Below, piece after piece: positions 17,601-26,155 of a DNA stretch of 58,613 nucleotides (its first letter is position 1; each line of letters begins with the position of its first letter). The position numbers and the translations under genes were made by a program. Source of the DNA: Micromonospora sp. H61 (lineage in GTDB: Bacteria; Actinomycetota; Actinomycetes; Mycobacteriales; Micromonosporaceae); assembly GCF_018070325.1 (NCBI RefSeq), contig NZ_JAGPXY010000036.1:1-58613 (forward strand). Direction: 5' to 3'. Under the pieces are notes generated by a model, which saw only the letters and a program-made list of their open reading frames with translations, did no database searches and was not told the origin of the DNA.

Positions 17601-20600
17601 CTGGTGCCCTTGTCCGGGTCGCGGGACTCGATCTGTCGACCCCTGATGTCGTACTTGTAGGTCCACTCGTTGCCGGCCGGGTCGGTGATCTTCGTGAGCT
17701 GGTTCTTCCGGTTGTACGTGTACCTGACCGCGTCGTACGCGCCAGCGACGCCCGCCGCAGTGGTGTGCTGGCGTACCTCGACGTCGCGGCCCTTGAGGTC
17801 GAGGAACTTGGTGGTGGGGACGTCACCGGGGGCCGGGGTGCGGGCGATGCTGTCACCCCGGTAGGACGTGCTGGTCCGCCACTTCTCCACCAGGTTCGTC
17901 ACACCGTCCCCGGCGAGCGAGACCTCCGCGATCGGGCGGCTGGCGTCGTCGTACTCGGTGCGGGCGACCGCCGGTACCGACCACTCGGGCTCCCACCACA
18001 GGGTCCCCGAGGCCGTGCCCGGCTCGGCGTGCGCCCCGTACGCGGCGGCGGTCCGCCCCCAACGGTCGTAGATGGTGTCGGTGACGAGACGACCGCCGCC
18101 GATCCCGGAGGACTGGGTCTGCCGGGGCCGCAACATCGCGTCGTAGATCTGGTACGTCGTCTGGTAGTTGCCGGCGGAGTTCAGGGTCTCGGTCTTGACC
18201 GACGAGTAGTCGGACCGGGTTGGTGAATAGGTGTACACGTAGCGGGCGGACGGCTTCTGCGGGTTGTCCGCCTTCGGCCAGCCCACCTTCCAGACCTGGG
18301 TCGTCCGTCCCAGGCCGTCCAGGGTCACCTCGGCCACGCGGGAGTTCACGTCGGTGGTCTTCCAGGCCGTCCCCCAGTACGGCGAGACCTCCTCGTGACT
18401 CGTCCAGTTGAACCCGCTCTTGATGGTCTTGCTGACCCTGGTCACCGGCCCGCCCGCGGCCGGCGTGTACGCGGTCGCGGTGGTCACCGACCGTGCGTCG
18501 GTCGTGGTGACCGCCCGTCCGAATGCGTCGTAGGTAGCCTGGCCCTCCGTCTGGAAAACCGTGCCGGTCGTGGCCGTCCAGTCGCGCAGTTGTTCGGTCC
18601 GGGAGATGGAGCCGTAGGTCGGCGCGGTGTCCGCGCTGGCCGCACCGTCATAGCTGTAACGGGCGTCGGCAACGACGTCGTCGGCGCTGACCGGTGCCGT
18701 CCCACAGGGCAGGGCGTTCGTGGTGATCCGCTTCAACAGCCCGGTCTGGTTCCTGCCCAGGTTGCGGTTGTAGGTCTGGGTGACACACTGCTCGTCACCG
18801 ACCACGTTGACGTCGCCGTCGTCCTGGGTCCAGTCGAGGGTGCCGTGGGTGTCGTCGAACGCCGACGTGGTGCGGGTGACCCGCCAGCCGGCCGCACCGT
18901 CCACGCCGAGCGCGGTCGCGGAATAGGTCAGCCGGGTGTTCGTGAAGCGGGCCGTGACCAGGTCATTGTTGATCGTGCGACTGGCGGTCGGCGGGGACTG
19001 CCAGGGCACGTTCACGGTTCTGCTGACCGGCTTGTCGAGGTCGCCGTTGTAGACGGTCTCCTCACGCACCGACCCGGTGCAGTCCTCGTCGTGAACGGTC
19101 TCGTTGCCCAGCGAGGCGCCGACGGTGACCTGTCTGGTGCCGCCCGTGGGACTGGAGCGGTCACCGTGCATTCCGCGCAGATACTTGGTGACGGTCAGGG
19201 TCTTCCGGCCCTCGGTGTCGCCGACCCGGGTGGTGACCTCCGAATAGCCCCGGAACTGGTTCCAGGTCTTGTACTTCGGCTTGATCAGACCGTCGTCGTC
19301 CGAGTAGTGCCAGGCCGGGTTGCCGCCGTACGAGTAGGTGGTGAACTTCGGCGGTGCCTGGTGTCCACCGGCGAGTTGCACGTCCGACTCGGACACGTGG
19401 CGTACCACGTACTTGTGCCACCACTCCGTCAGCAGCGCGTCCTCGGCACCGTTGGGGTCGGGTCCGATGACCGGATAGCAGAGCTTGGTGTTGGTGTGCG
19501 CTGCACTCGGAACGTTGTCCTTGTGGCATTCCGGCAGGCTGTAGGTGACCTGGATCTTGGCGCCCGTCTCGGCGACGATGTTGGCGATCCGCTGCCAGTT
19601 GTTCGTCGTGTTCGAGTCGGTGAGGACCCGGTTCGGCATCGCGGTCGGCTCGAACGTGATCGGCGGCAGGGTGACGGCCGTGCCGACGTGACCGGTGTGC
19701 GCGATGGACGAGAGCCACAACCCCGCGTTGGTGCCGTCGCCGGGTGACGGGAACGTGTGGGTGAGGGTCCAGGAGTCGACGTCCTGCCAGTCCGGGGTCG
19801 CCTTCGTCGTGTCCCAGACCCGGGTCGTGACCTTCGCGAGTCGTTTCGTGGTCCAGAAGGTCGGGGAGAAGTTGTCGCCGCACTCCGACCCGGTGCACTC
19901 CTGGTCCCATGGCACGTCCGGCCAGTTCCTCGCGTTGTGGGTGCCGCAGCTCGACGTGACACACCGGTCGGCCGGGGTGAACAGGACCTGGGCGATCGGG
20001 GTGATCGACCGGTCGCTGGCGCCGCGGTCCCAGGTGCCGTAGTCGATCCGGCGGATCATCCCGCCCCGCACGTAGGAGACGTCGGACGCCGCGGTCAGGT
20101 TCTGCGCGTACTTGTTGTCCTCCCTGTCGTACCAGTACGACATCGTGTTGCCGCGCGGGTCGACGACGTAGTCGAGGTTCCATCGCCAGGCCTGGGTGCA
20201 GTCCGAGTCGAGAAATTCGCTGGCGTGGCAGGGCTCGTTGTCGTGGTTGCCGAACACGGGTGCGGTCCAGGTCGAGTTGGTGCCGCTGCTCTGGCCGGGC
20301 AGGCTGTTCAACCCGAAGTAGTACTGGACCCCGTCGGTGGTGGTGACCCGCCAGTGCTCGCCGTTGTTGTCGCCGTTCGTGGCGTTCGCCAGCTTCTCGA
20401 CCTTCGCGCCCTGCTCGCTGCGCGAATGCCAGCCCTTGCCGTTCTGGAACACCAGTTCCGTACCGGTGCCGTTCAGGGTCATGGTGGCGTTGTCGGAGCG
20501 CCAGCAGAGATCGCCGGTCTTCTTCTCGTTGTTCGCGCCGGGGGTCTTGTCGTCGCTGCACGACACATAGCTGCGCTCGATGTAGCCGGGCCAGTAGTCG

Positions 20601-21529
20601 AAACCCTCGCCGACGAACGACGGCTGGTTGTTCGTGGCGGCCGACCGTCCGTCGACGCTCGCCGACGAATAGGCCAACGAGACCGTCGGACTGGGACCAT
20701 TCAGCCCCGGCGGGGTCCGCATCGGGTACGCCCAGGAGAACCCGCCGGTGGAGCCGCCGCCGGTCCAGGTGGCCGACGCTGACAGCGAGGTGGCGGTGAA
20801 GTCGCCCGCCGACCCCTTGGCGTCGGCGGCCAGCGCGACCACGCTGCCGCCGGCCGTCGACACGTCAGCCGACACACGACCGGTCACGGTGTCGTTCCGG
20901 GAAGGCAGTGGGCTGGCCTGGCAGCCCGCAGCCTCCGGTGTGCTCAGGGCACAGGGCGGTAGCTGCCACAGCCGCAGACGGTCAGCCCAGCTACCTCCGT
21001 ACGCGTGGCGGAATTCGTTGTAGTCGACGGACAGGTTGGCCTTCGCCGGCCCGGCAGTCCGTTGCGCACCGCTCACCTGCAGGACCACGCCGTCCCGCCA
21101 GGTCGGTGCGACCGCGTCGCGACCGACGATCTCGACCGTGACGTCGGTCGGGTCCCCGCTCGCGGAGCCAGCGGCCCGGTTCACCCAGACCGGAAGCTGA
21201 CCGACCCGTACGCCTGGTGTGCCCGACGTGTCCGCGCGCCCGGTCCCGAGCGAGGCCGCCGCCCGGCCCGCCCTGGGCCACACCGGCGCCGGGGCGGGCT
21301 TGCCCGCCGGGGTCGGTGTGGGCCAGGCGATCCCGCGTACCTCCCCGCCGTGCTTGTCCACCGGGTCGGCCTGCGACCGCAGGCGCTCCGGGGCGGCGAG
21401 CGCGCCCGCCGTCGGCGGCGATGCCACCAGCATCGACCCCGCGACCACCGCGGTGACGATGGCGGCGAGCACCTGACGAGGTCGACCCGGTGGCTTGGCA
21501 CCCGAGCCTCGTTGACGCGGACCGTTCAC
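14678..21529 (-). CDS. Secreted Rhs-repeat polymorphic toxin with Hint domain and C-terminal toxin tail
   Basis: A 2283-residue protein with a GTG start at 21529 behind GGAGG. A signal peptide (residues about 18-45, VLAAIVTAVVAGSMLVASPP) directs export. The large middle region has many YD/Rhs repeats (YDAFGRAVTT, YDIRGRQIESRD, YDAAGNILQL and others) that build a hollow shell. The Rhs core ends with IGAREYDPTLGRFVSVDPL at about 1810, followed by PTGL. A poly-Gly linker, a variable region and a Hint autoprocessing domain follow (NSFSRDTPVLMADGT at about 2044, ending TYYVLAGNTPVLVHN at about 2180). The last 100 or so residues (CDWTSPASLDRHYIDHGENL ... YRWDPETNEFGVKD) form a small toxin domain, perhaps an RNase of the BECR type. 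Probably acts in contact-dependent competition. Flanked by LamG (upstream) and CPCC (downstream). Confidence 0.92.
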   Translation of the reverse strand: MNGPRQRGSGAKPPGRPRQVLAAIVTAVVAGSMLVASPPTAGALAAPERLRSQADPVDKHGGEVRGIAWPTPTPAGKPAPAPVWPRAGRAAASLGTGRADTSGTPGVRVGQLPVWVNRAAGSASGDPTDVTVEIVGRDAVAPTWRDGVVLQVSGAQRTAGPAKANLSVDYNEFRHAYGGSWADRLRLWQLPPCALSTPEAAGCQASPLPSRNDTVTGRVSADVSTAGGSVVALAADAKGSAGDFTATSLSASATWTGGGSTGGFSWAYPMRTPPGLNGPSPTVSLAYSSASVDGRSAATNNQPSFVGEGFDYWPGYIERSYVSCSDDKTPGANNEKKTGDLCWRSDNATMTLNGTGTELVFQNGKGWHSRSEQGAKVEKLANATNGDNNGEHWRVTTTDGVQYYFGLNSLPGQSSGTNSTWTAPVFGNHDNEPCHASEFLDSDCTQAWRWNLDYVVDPRGNTMSYWYDREDNKYAQNLTAASDVSYVRGGMIRRIDYGTWDRGASDRSITPIAQVLFTPADRCVTSSCGTHNARNWPDVPWDQECTGSECGDNFSPTFWTTKRLAKVTTRVWDTTKATPDWQDVDSWTLTHTFPSPGDGTNAGLWLSSIAHTGHVGTAVTLPPITFEPTAMPNRVLTDSNTTNNWQRIANIVAETGAKIQVTYSLPECHKDNVPSAAHTNTKLCYPVIGPDPNGAEDALLTEWWHKYVVRHVSESDVQLAGGHQAPPKFTTYSYGGNPAWHYSDDDGLIKPKYKTWNQFRGYSEVTTRVGDTEGRKTLTVTKYLRGMHGDRSSPTGGTRQVTVGASLGNETVHDEDCTGSVREETVYNGDLDKPVSRTVNVPWQSPPTASRTINNDLVTARFTNTRLTYSATALGVDGAAGWRVTRTTSAFDDTHGTLDWTQDDGDVNVVGDEQCVTQTYNRNLGRNQTGLLKRITTNALPCGTAPVSADDVVADARYSYDGAASADTAPTYGSISRTEQLRDWTATTGTVFQTEGQATYDAFGRAVTTTDARSVTTATAYTPAAGGPVTRVSKTIKSGFNWTSHEEVSPYWGTAWKTTDVNSRVAEVTLDGLGRTTQVWKVGWPKADNPQKPSARYVYTYSPTRSDYSSVKTETLNSAGNYQTTYQIYDAMLRPRQTQSSGIGGGRLVTDTIYDRWGRTAAAYGAHAEPGTASGTLWWEPEWSVPAVARTEYDDASRPIAEVSLAGDGVTNLVEKWRTSTSYRGDSIARTPAPGDVPTTKFLDLKGRDVEVRQHTTAAGVAGAYDAVRYTYNRKNQLTKITDPAGNEWTYKYDIRGRQIESRDPDKGTSFSTYTLYGDLEKSVDARGEVLVYTYDAMGRRTGQYDDAVSPGKLRAEWKYDQLFTGVTVRGQLTQSTRYEPAGSTNAYTWRAINFNTRYQVVGDQYVIPSTVTGLGQEWTYSYGFAPTDGTRVSITYPGAGGLAEETVSTGYDGTTGLPQTLTTNLPTVGSYVVGQQYTVYGEPTVLTRKTAGGTYVEDNNVYETDTRRIRQTTIKPETSAGTISDRTYSYDAAGNILQLVDKPGVGQAESQCFRYDGLRRLTSAWTPRAGVECATDPSAGNLGGPDPYWTDWTFDRIGNRLTQTSHGSTGNTTNTYTVPASGANSVRPHTVTSVRTEAPGQAPVTKSYGYNATGETVTRPGVAADQTLAWDAEGRLTSVTESGATLASHVYNAEGQRILRRDATGTTLYLPGMEIRRDLGAAQNTAIRYYSFAGKSIASRSGGGGLQWLFSDHQGTQQISVNAATQAVTTRRQTPYGAPRGDQAAWPNGKGFVGGDIDSTGLTHIGAREYDPTLGRFVSVDPLMDQSQPQQWHGYAYAGNSPITFSDPTGLIQDDVWAGRASPDDVKRNDGGSGSGGGGGGGGGSKAGQPDRDEEVKKRRKAYINFTVRYIGDCDTYGGFGGYRYYRCHISDFTPAELQESLAAFMCEVEGECAMRDARAKESKLKFYEWMSWIPGIGIPYSLALAKEKLDNGDYVGLVLDLAGAIPVGKAAKLVGEGADLLSGASKAADDVVEACKVGNSFSRDTPVLMADGTTEKIGEVQAGDLVQATDPHTGVTAAKAVTHVHLNRDSQLTTLVVLLPTGAMADVETTWEHPIWSVSRGYWVDAAELVAGERLRSSAGGEVRIASVRNYTGAQYMHNLTISDIHTYYVLAGNTPVLVHNCDWTSPASLDRHYIDHGENLGHYTKGDYDQGSKDLMCGPCRSSVREKDAMIEGKVYRWDPETNEFGVKDRRTGKIINYFDITDAHGGPAAYWGRQPGLER
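15876..15902 (-). repeat. (CCA/CCG) microsatellite encoding the poly-Gly linker of the Rhs protein
   Basis: A trinucleotide run encodes nine to ten consecutive Gly just after the Rhs core. It sits at the junction between the conserved shell and the variable tail and is prone to slippage in whole codons. Confidence 0.8.
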
Positions 21530-21609
21530 TGGATCCTCCGGAATAAGGGGTCGACGAGGTCGGATGTGTGGGACCGGAGCCGGTCAACGGTCCGGCGGTT
21601 GACCGGCGC

Positions 21610-24600
21610 TCAGGGCTGGAGCTCTGCCTGTGCCTGGGACTTGTGCAGTTCGGAAACCGCGGTGTCGGTCAGGGCGCCCTGGTAGACCAGCAGGTCGTCC
21701 AGGCCGCCCTGGAAGTAGTCGACGAGGCGGGGCTGCTCGCCGGGGCCCGTGAACAACGCCGCCCCCACCGTCAGCGGCCCCGTCGCGCGGAACACCCCCG
21801 CGCAGGGCACGGACCGCTCCAGGACGCCGTTGACGTACAGCCGGATCTCAGTGGCCTGGGCGTCGTAGACGCCGACCAGGTGGGTCCAGGTGCCGATGTC
21901 GTCCTCGGTCAGCAGCCGGTTTCCCTCGGCATGGACGCGCACCGGCGTGACGTCGTCGTCCGCACCGCCCACGGTGAACCGCCAGCGGTGCTCGCTCGCG
22001 CCGCTGGCAAGGCGGTACTCCCGCAGGGAGAGGTAGAAGGCTGACTCCTTGGTGCCCCGCTGCCCGGCCGCGGTGAAGGTACGGGGCTCGAACTGGTCCG
22101 GGCGTACCCAGACCGAGACGGTGAACGAGTCGTCGGTACGCAGCACCGGGGTGTCCTGCCACTGCGGCGGGCTGCCCTCGGCGGCCAGGTTCCGCTGCGA
22201 CCAGCCGTACTCCAACGTGGACAGGCCGAAGTACGGGTCGGCCGGGTCCTCCACGAAGTGGCGCTTGTCGAGCATCAGGCCGCTGTCGCGGTAGCCGGCG
22301 TCGACAGTCGCGCCCTGGGTCAGACTCAACCGCCGGCCCCACGTCGCCCCGTCCGGTGCCTCGCAGGTGGACGGGATGCCGACCTGGTAACAGGGCCTGG
22401 CGGCGTTCATGTCCCAGCGCCCGACCTCGATCGGGGCGAGGATGCCGGGTTCGTCGAAGCCACCGGAGTACTCGTCGGTGGCGAGTTGGCCGGTGAAGTC
22501 GTGGTCGACAAGCACCCGGTTGAACACCTGCACGTCGGCGATGTTGCCGGTCCACCAGTTCGACGGGAGACCCGCGGAGAAGCCTCGACCGACCACGAAC
22601 TTACCGCTGGTGGGCCAGGGCGCCGCGACGTAGTCGGTCTCGGCCACCCGGACGCCGTTGACGTAGAGGCGCAGCTTGCCGGCGGTCCTGTCGTAGACAC
22701 CGGCCAGGTGGGTCCAGCGTGCCGCCTCGGCCGCGGTGAACGGGGTCGGGGCGATCGCCACCCGGCTCGCGCTGGTCTGCGCCGAGGTGTCCTTCATGAC
22801 GAACGACCAGTGCGGGACCTGCGGGGTGCCCTGCCGGCGTACGCCGAACTCGAACCGGGCGGCGTCGGTGGCGTCCTGGGTGAGCACCTTCATGTCGCTG
22901 GTCGGCAGGGCACCCGGCCTGACCCAGGCGGCCACGCTGAACGAGTTGGTGGTGTCGAGCACGGGAGCCGCGGTGGCGGCCTGCGAGGTGGTGCCGTTGA
23001 ACGCGGCGCTGCCGCCGCCGAGCAGCCGGGCGTCGGCGGCCCAGCTGACGTTCGTCGGGGCCAGCGGGGTGTCACCGGCGACCGCGCCCTGCTGGTCGGC
23101 GAGCGCCTGGCCCTGGGTGACACCCGGGTAGGTTTCCAGCCCCCAGCGGGCGATTGCCGGGGCGGGACGGTCGACGACGAACTCGACGCTGCCGTACCCC
23201 TCGTTGCGGGTGGCGTCGACGGCCGAGACGTACAGCGTGTTCTGGCCGTACTTCGGGGGTCGCAGCGTCACGGTGGCGCTCTTCGGGGTGCCGGTGGCGG
23301 TCACCACCGTGGTCGGGCCGGTCCAGCCGTACTTGAACGACGTGGCGTCGGTGGCGGTCGACTCGATCCGGAAGGTGACCGGTTCACCAGGCCCGCCCGG
23401 CGAGCCCTGGAGCGTGACCGTGACCGGGGGAACTGTGGTGTCGGCGGTGAACTGGCACCACGGCGACCAGCCGCTCCACCGCGAGTACGGTGCCGGGTCG
23501 ACGGCGGTGACCCGGTACGCGTACGTCTTGCCGGTGACGACGGCCACGGCGGCGGTGGTGGCCCGGCCGTTCGCGGGTGCGGACGCGGTCGGCGGCCGGG
23601 TCAGCCGGGTCGGGTACGCGTCGGTGACGGTGCCGATGCCGGCAGCCGGCACCTCGATCCACTCGTAGGTGCCGGTCAGGCTCTGGGTGGTGTCGGCGTC
23701 CGGATAGACGGCGGAGAACTTCGGGGCCAGCGTGCCGATCGGCAGTACGCCGTCGGGCAGGCAGGCGACACCGGCGACCTGGAGACCGTTCGGCTTGCCC
23801 GGAATGGAGTCGTAGTCGACGATCAGCTTGGCGTCGTTCGGGAAGAACTTCTTCCACCGGCCCTGGGTGGACTCGCCGTCACCGCCGCTGTCCCGGGCGG
23901 CGAAGCCGACAGTGATCGCGGTGCCGCCCGCGCTGGCGACGGCCTGGACCTTCGAGGTCACCACGCCGGACTCGAAGTTCATGATCATGTCGGGTTGGAT
24001 GACACCACAGCCACCCGCCTCGTTCGCGTGCCCCGGCGCACCGTCCATGATCGCGTTGAGCTTCATCTTCGACCAGGTCGCCTGCATGGCATGGTCGATC
24101 GCCGGCACGTGGTACATGTAGGCCCAACTGTCGTCACACGACCATGAGTGGTCCAGCTTCATCTGCACGTACGCGCTCTCGATGTGCTTCCCCTTCATGG
24201 CGGTAAGGGGGAACTGGAAGAACGACCGGTAGAGCTGCCCCTGGCAGGGCCCTTCCGGGCTCAGCCCGACCCGGGCCACGCTGACGTCGGAGTTGGAGCA
24301 GCCGTTGTTGGTCGCGTACGCCCAGCGGTTCTGCTTCACCGACCAGGCCGGGTCGATGAAGACCGGGAAGTCGCCCTCGTCTGCGCCGAGCATGGCCGGG
24401 TCCGGGGTCAGCAGCAGGTCACCAGTGGCGTCGACGGCGGTTTCCACCAGTACGGTCCGCGCGGTCGCCGCCGGTCCGTCGACCGAGGAGCGCTCGGCGG
24501 ACGCCGACGCCACACCGGCCCGGCCGGCGATCGTCGTCTGACCCGCGGAGTTCCACATCGTCGCCGGTGTGGCCGTGGCGAAAGCCGTGGCGCCGACGTC

Positions 24601-25341
24601 GGCCCGCAACGACCCGTCCGGCAACCGGACCGCCCGCGCGTCGCCGCCCAGGTCGAATCGGATCTGACGCAGCGCCGGGTTGGCCGCCGCCGTGGCCGTC
24701 TTCACCACCAGCACGTGGGTGAAGCCGGTCCGGGTCGCCTGGACCGCGAGGTCGACGCCGGGCAACACCTCGGGGTACGTCGCGGTGTCGCCGGTGAGCA
24801 CCGGCGCGGGCAGCGCGGCCGGCCAGCCCACCGTGAGGGTCTTCCCATCCCTGGTCAGGGTCGCCAGCGGAGCCGACCCGCCGCCGGAGAACGCCACCTC
24901 CGCCGCCGACGCCGCCGGCCGTACCCGTCCGTCCGAGCCCCGGGCCAGGTCGAGGTCGACGTCCACCCAGGTGCCGTCCGCGCGGCGGGTCCACTGCGGA
25001 ACCACCCCCGACTCGAACCTGAGCCGACCGTCCGGTTGCGCCGTGACCTGCGCGTACTCGGAGCGGGACGAGCCGACCACCACCGGCCCGGCACAGTCCT
25101 TCGCCACGGCCAGTGCCTGCGCCGGGGAGGCGGCCTCCGCCACGCAGGGGGCAGCGGCGGGTGCCGCGGCGGCCGGCCGTTCGGCCAGCACCGGCAACCC
25201 CGCCACCGGCATCAGCAGCGCGGTGGCGGCCGCGAGCCAGCGCAGCCGTGCCAATCCGGGCCACCCGTTGGAGCGGCTGCGGCTGGGCAGCCCGCTCGCC
25301 TTCGCTGGGCCGGCGGCGACGTGACCAACATGGACAGACAT
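21610..25341 (-). CDS. Secreted LamG-domain protein, partner of the Rhs protein
   Basis: A 1243-residue protein with an ATG at 25341 after a GGAG element. A long signal peptide (hydrophobic core LRWLAAATALLMPVAGLPVL, about residues 33-52) is followed by the mature protein. Residues 60-330 are a beta-rich region typical of proteins that precede Rhs genes in actinomycetes. A Cys-containing DNRLR-like wall domain (about 340-500) and a fibronectin-like region (about 515-740) come next. Two LamG/concanavalin-like domains follow: about 770-965 (WTHLAGVYDRTAGKLRLYVN) and about 1005-1235 (WTHLVGVYDAQATEIRLYVN). LamG folds bind glycans or proteins. It lies 80 bases upstream of Rhs on the same strand, so they are probably co-transcribed. 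A role in anchoring or presenting the Rhs shell on the wall is inferred. Confidence 0.88.
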   Translation of the reverse strand: MSVHVGHVAAGPAKASGLPSRSRSNGWPGLARLRWLAAATALLMPVAGLPVLAERPAAAAPAAAPCVAEAASPAQALAVAKDCAGPVVVGSSRSEYAQVTAQPDGRLRFESGVVPQWTRRADGTWVDVDLDLARGSDGRVRPAASAAEVAFSGGGSAPLATLTRDGKTLTVGWPAALPAPVLTGDTATYPEVLPGVDLAVQATRTGFTHVLVVKTATAAANPALRQIRFDLGGDARAVRLPDGSLRADVGATAFATATPATMWNSAGQTTIAGRAGVASASAERSSVDGPAATARTVLVETAVDATGDLLLTPDPAMLGADEGDFPVFIDPAWSVKQNRWAYATNNGCSNSDVSVARVGLSPEGPCQGQLYRSFFQFPLTAMKGKHIESAYVQMKLDHSWSCDDSWAYMYHVPAIDHAMQATWSKMKLNAIMDGAPGHANEAGGCGVIQPDMIMNFESGVVTSKVQAVASAGGTAITVGFAARDSGGDGESTQGRWKKFFPNDAKLIVDYDSIPGKPNGLQVAGVACLPDGVLPIGTLAPKFSAVYPDADTTQSLTGTYEWIEVPAAGIGTVTDAYPTRLTRPPTASAPANGRATTAAVAVVTGKTYAYRVTAVDPAPYSRWSGWSPWCQFTADTTVPPVTVTLQGSPGGPGEPVTFRIESTATDATSFKYGWTGPTTVVTATGTPKSATVTLRPPKYGQNTLYVSAVDATRNEGYGSVEFVVDRPAPAIARWGLETYPGVTQGQALADQQGAVAGDTPLAPTNVSWAADARLLGGGSAAFNGTTSQAATAAPVLDTTNSFSVAAWVRPGALPTSDMKVLTQDATDAARFEFGVRRQGTPQVPHWSFVMKDTSAQTSASRVAIAPTPFTAAEAARWTHLAGVYDRTAGKLRLYVNGVRVAETDYVAAPWPTSGKFVVGRGFSAGLPSNWWTGNIADVQVFNRVLVDHDFTGQLATDEYSGGFDEPGILAPIEVGRWDMNAARPCYQVGIPSTCEAPDGATWGRRLSLTQGATVDAGYRDSGLMLDKRHFVEDPADPYFGLSTLEYGWSQRNLAAEGSPPQWQDTPVLRTDDSFTVSVWVRPDQFEPRTFTAAGQRGTKESAFYLSLREYRLASGASEHRWRFTVGGADDDVTPVRVHAEGNRLLTEDDIGTWTHLVGVYDAQATEIRLYVNGVLERSVPCAGVFRATGPLTVGAALFTGPGEQPRLVDYFQGGLDDLLVYQGALTDTAVSELHKSQAQAELQP

Positions 25342-25679
25342 GGCAGCTCCAACCGACCAGGCCAGGCCTGGTCGTCGCTAGGGAGGATCGGGATCTCGTG
25401 AGGTGCGCGATGGTCGCGGGGAGCGGCCTGGCAACTGAGCCGCCGTCGGGACCGACGGAACTGGGGCTAGCGCGCGGGTCGGTGGTGACCGCTCGGCGAG
25501 CGCGCGTCAGCTTCCGACGCGGATCGGCGGCGTGCAGGGCGTTGACACGTACGGGATCAGCTCGGGCACAACCCGGAGCGCCGTACGCGGAGACGGACGT
25601 TCGGCCGGCGCAGTGGGCGTCAGCGGCCTGGATCGTCCAGTAGGCAGTCGTCTCCGGTGGACAGTGGACCGAGAGACAT

Positions 25680-25724
25680 CCGTTGGATACATCATTCACC
25701 CCCGTGAATTGATGTGGCCAACGG
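25680..25724. promoter_or_regulatory. 45-bp interrupted palindrome upstream of the LamG-Rhs unit
   Basis: Outer arms CCGTTGG (25680-25686) and CCAACGG (25718-25724) enclose inner arms CATCATTCAC and GTGAATTGATG around a CCCC centre. The two-tier symmetry and AT-rich inner part suit a dimeric or tetrameric regulator rather than a terminator. It is 339 bases upstream of the LamG start, in a 400-base non-coding stretch. Confidence 0.5.
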
Positions 25725-26155
25725 TATGGGACGTAGGTAAGAGGGGTCAATCCCGATGGCGTGACGAGGAGTGACGGAGGTACGACAGCTCGACCGAGCA
25801 GCGGACGGCCGGCACGCCGGGTGGGGTCAGGTTCGCCAGGCGAGCGCCGCGCGGCGTACCCAACGCCACCCCTGCCACCTCACCGGTCCGGACGCCTGCC
25901 TCAGCAGGGTCGACGTCCGCCCCTTCCCATAAGCGACGATTACAGCGAAAGGGTGGGCACCCAACCCGTTCTGGCCGCTCATCCTCGGCAAACGAGATCG
26001 AGCGACGTTGCCCCGCCGGCGCGCAGGCGGTCCAGCTCAGAGGCCAGCGGCGGAGAACACCCATACCCCTCCGCAACGGCACCAGATCGACAGCTACGCC
26101 TCAGCTCGGATCCGATCTTGCCTGAGCCGTTGCTGAGCGGCGACCAGGTTTCCGA
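25725..26155. other. Non-coding stretch between LamG upstream region and NmrA-like gene
   Basis: About 430 bases. Open frames on both strands lack ribosome-binding sites and protein character. The NmrA-like gene ends here on the minus strand, so any promoter would serve the LamG-Rhs unit. No clear terminator hairpin was seen. Confidence 0.4.

Noticed and set aside
22258..25401. Long plus-strand frames (629 and 417 aa) opposite the LamG gene
   Set aside because: Antisense shadows with Gly/Arg/Val-rich low-complexity sequence and no motifs.
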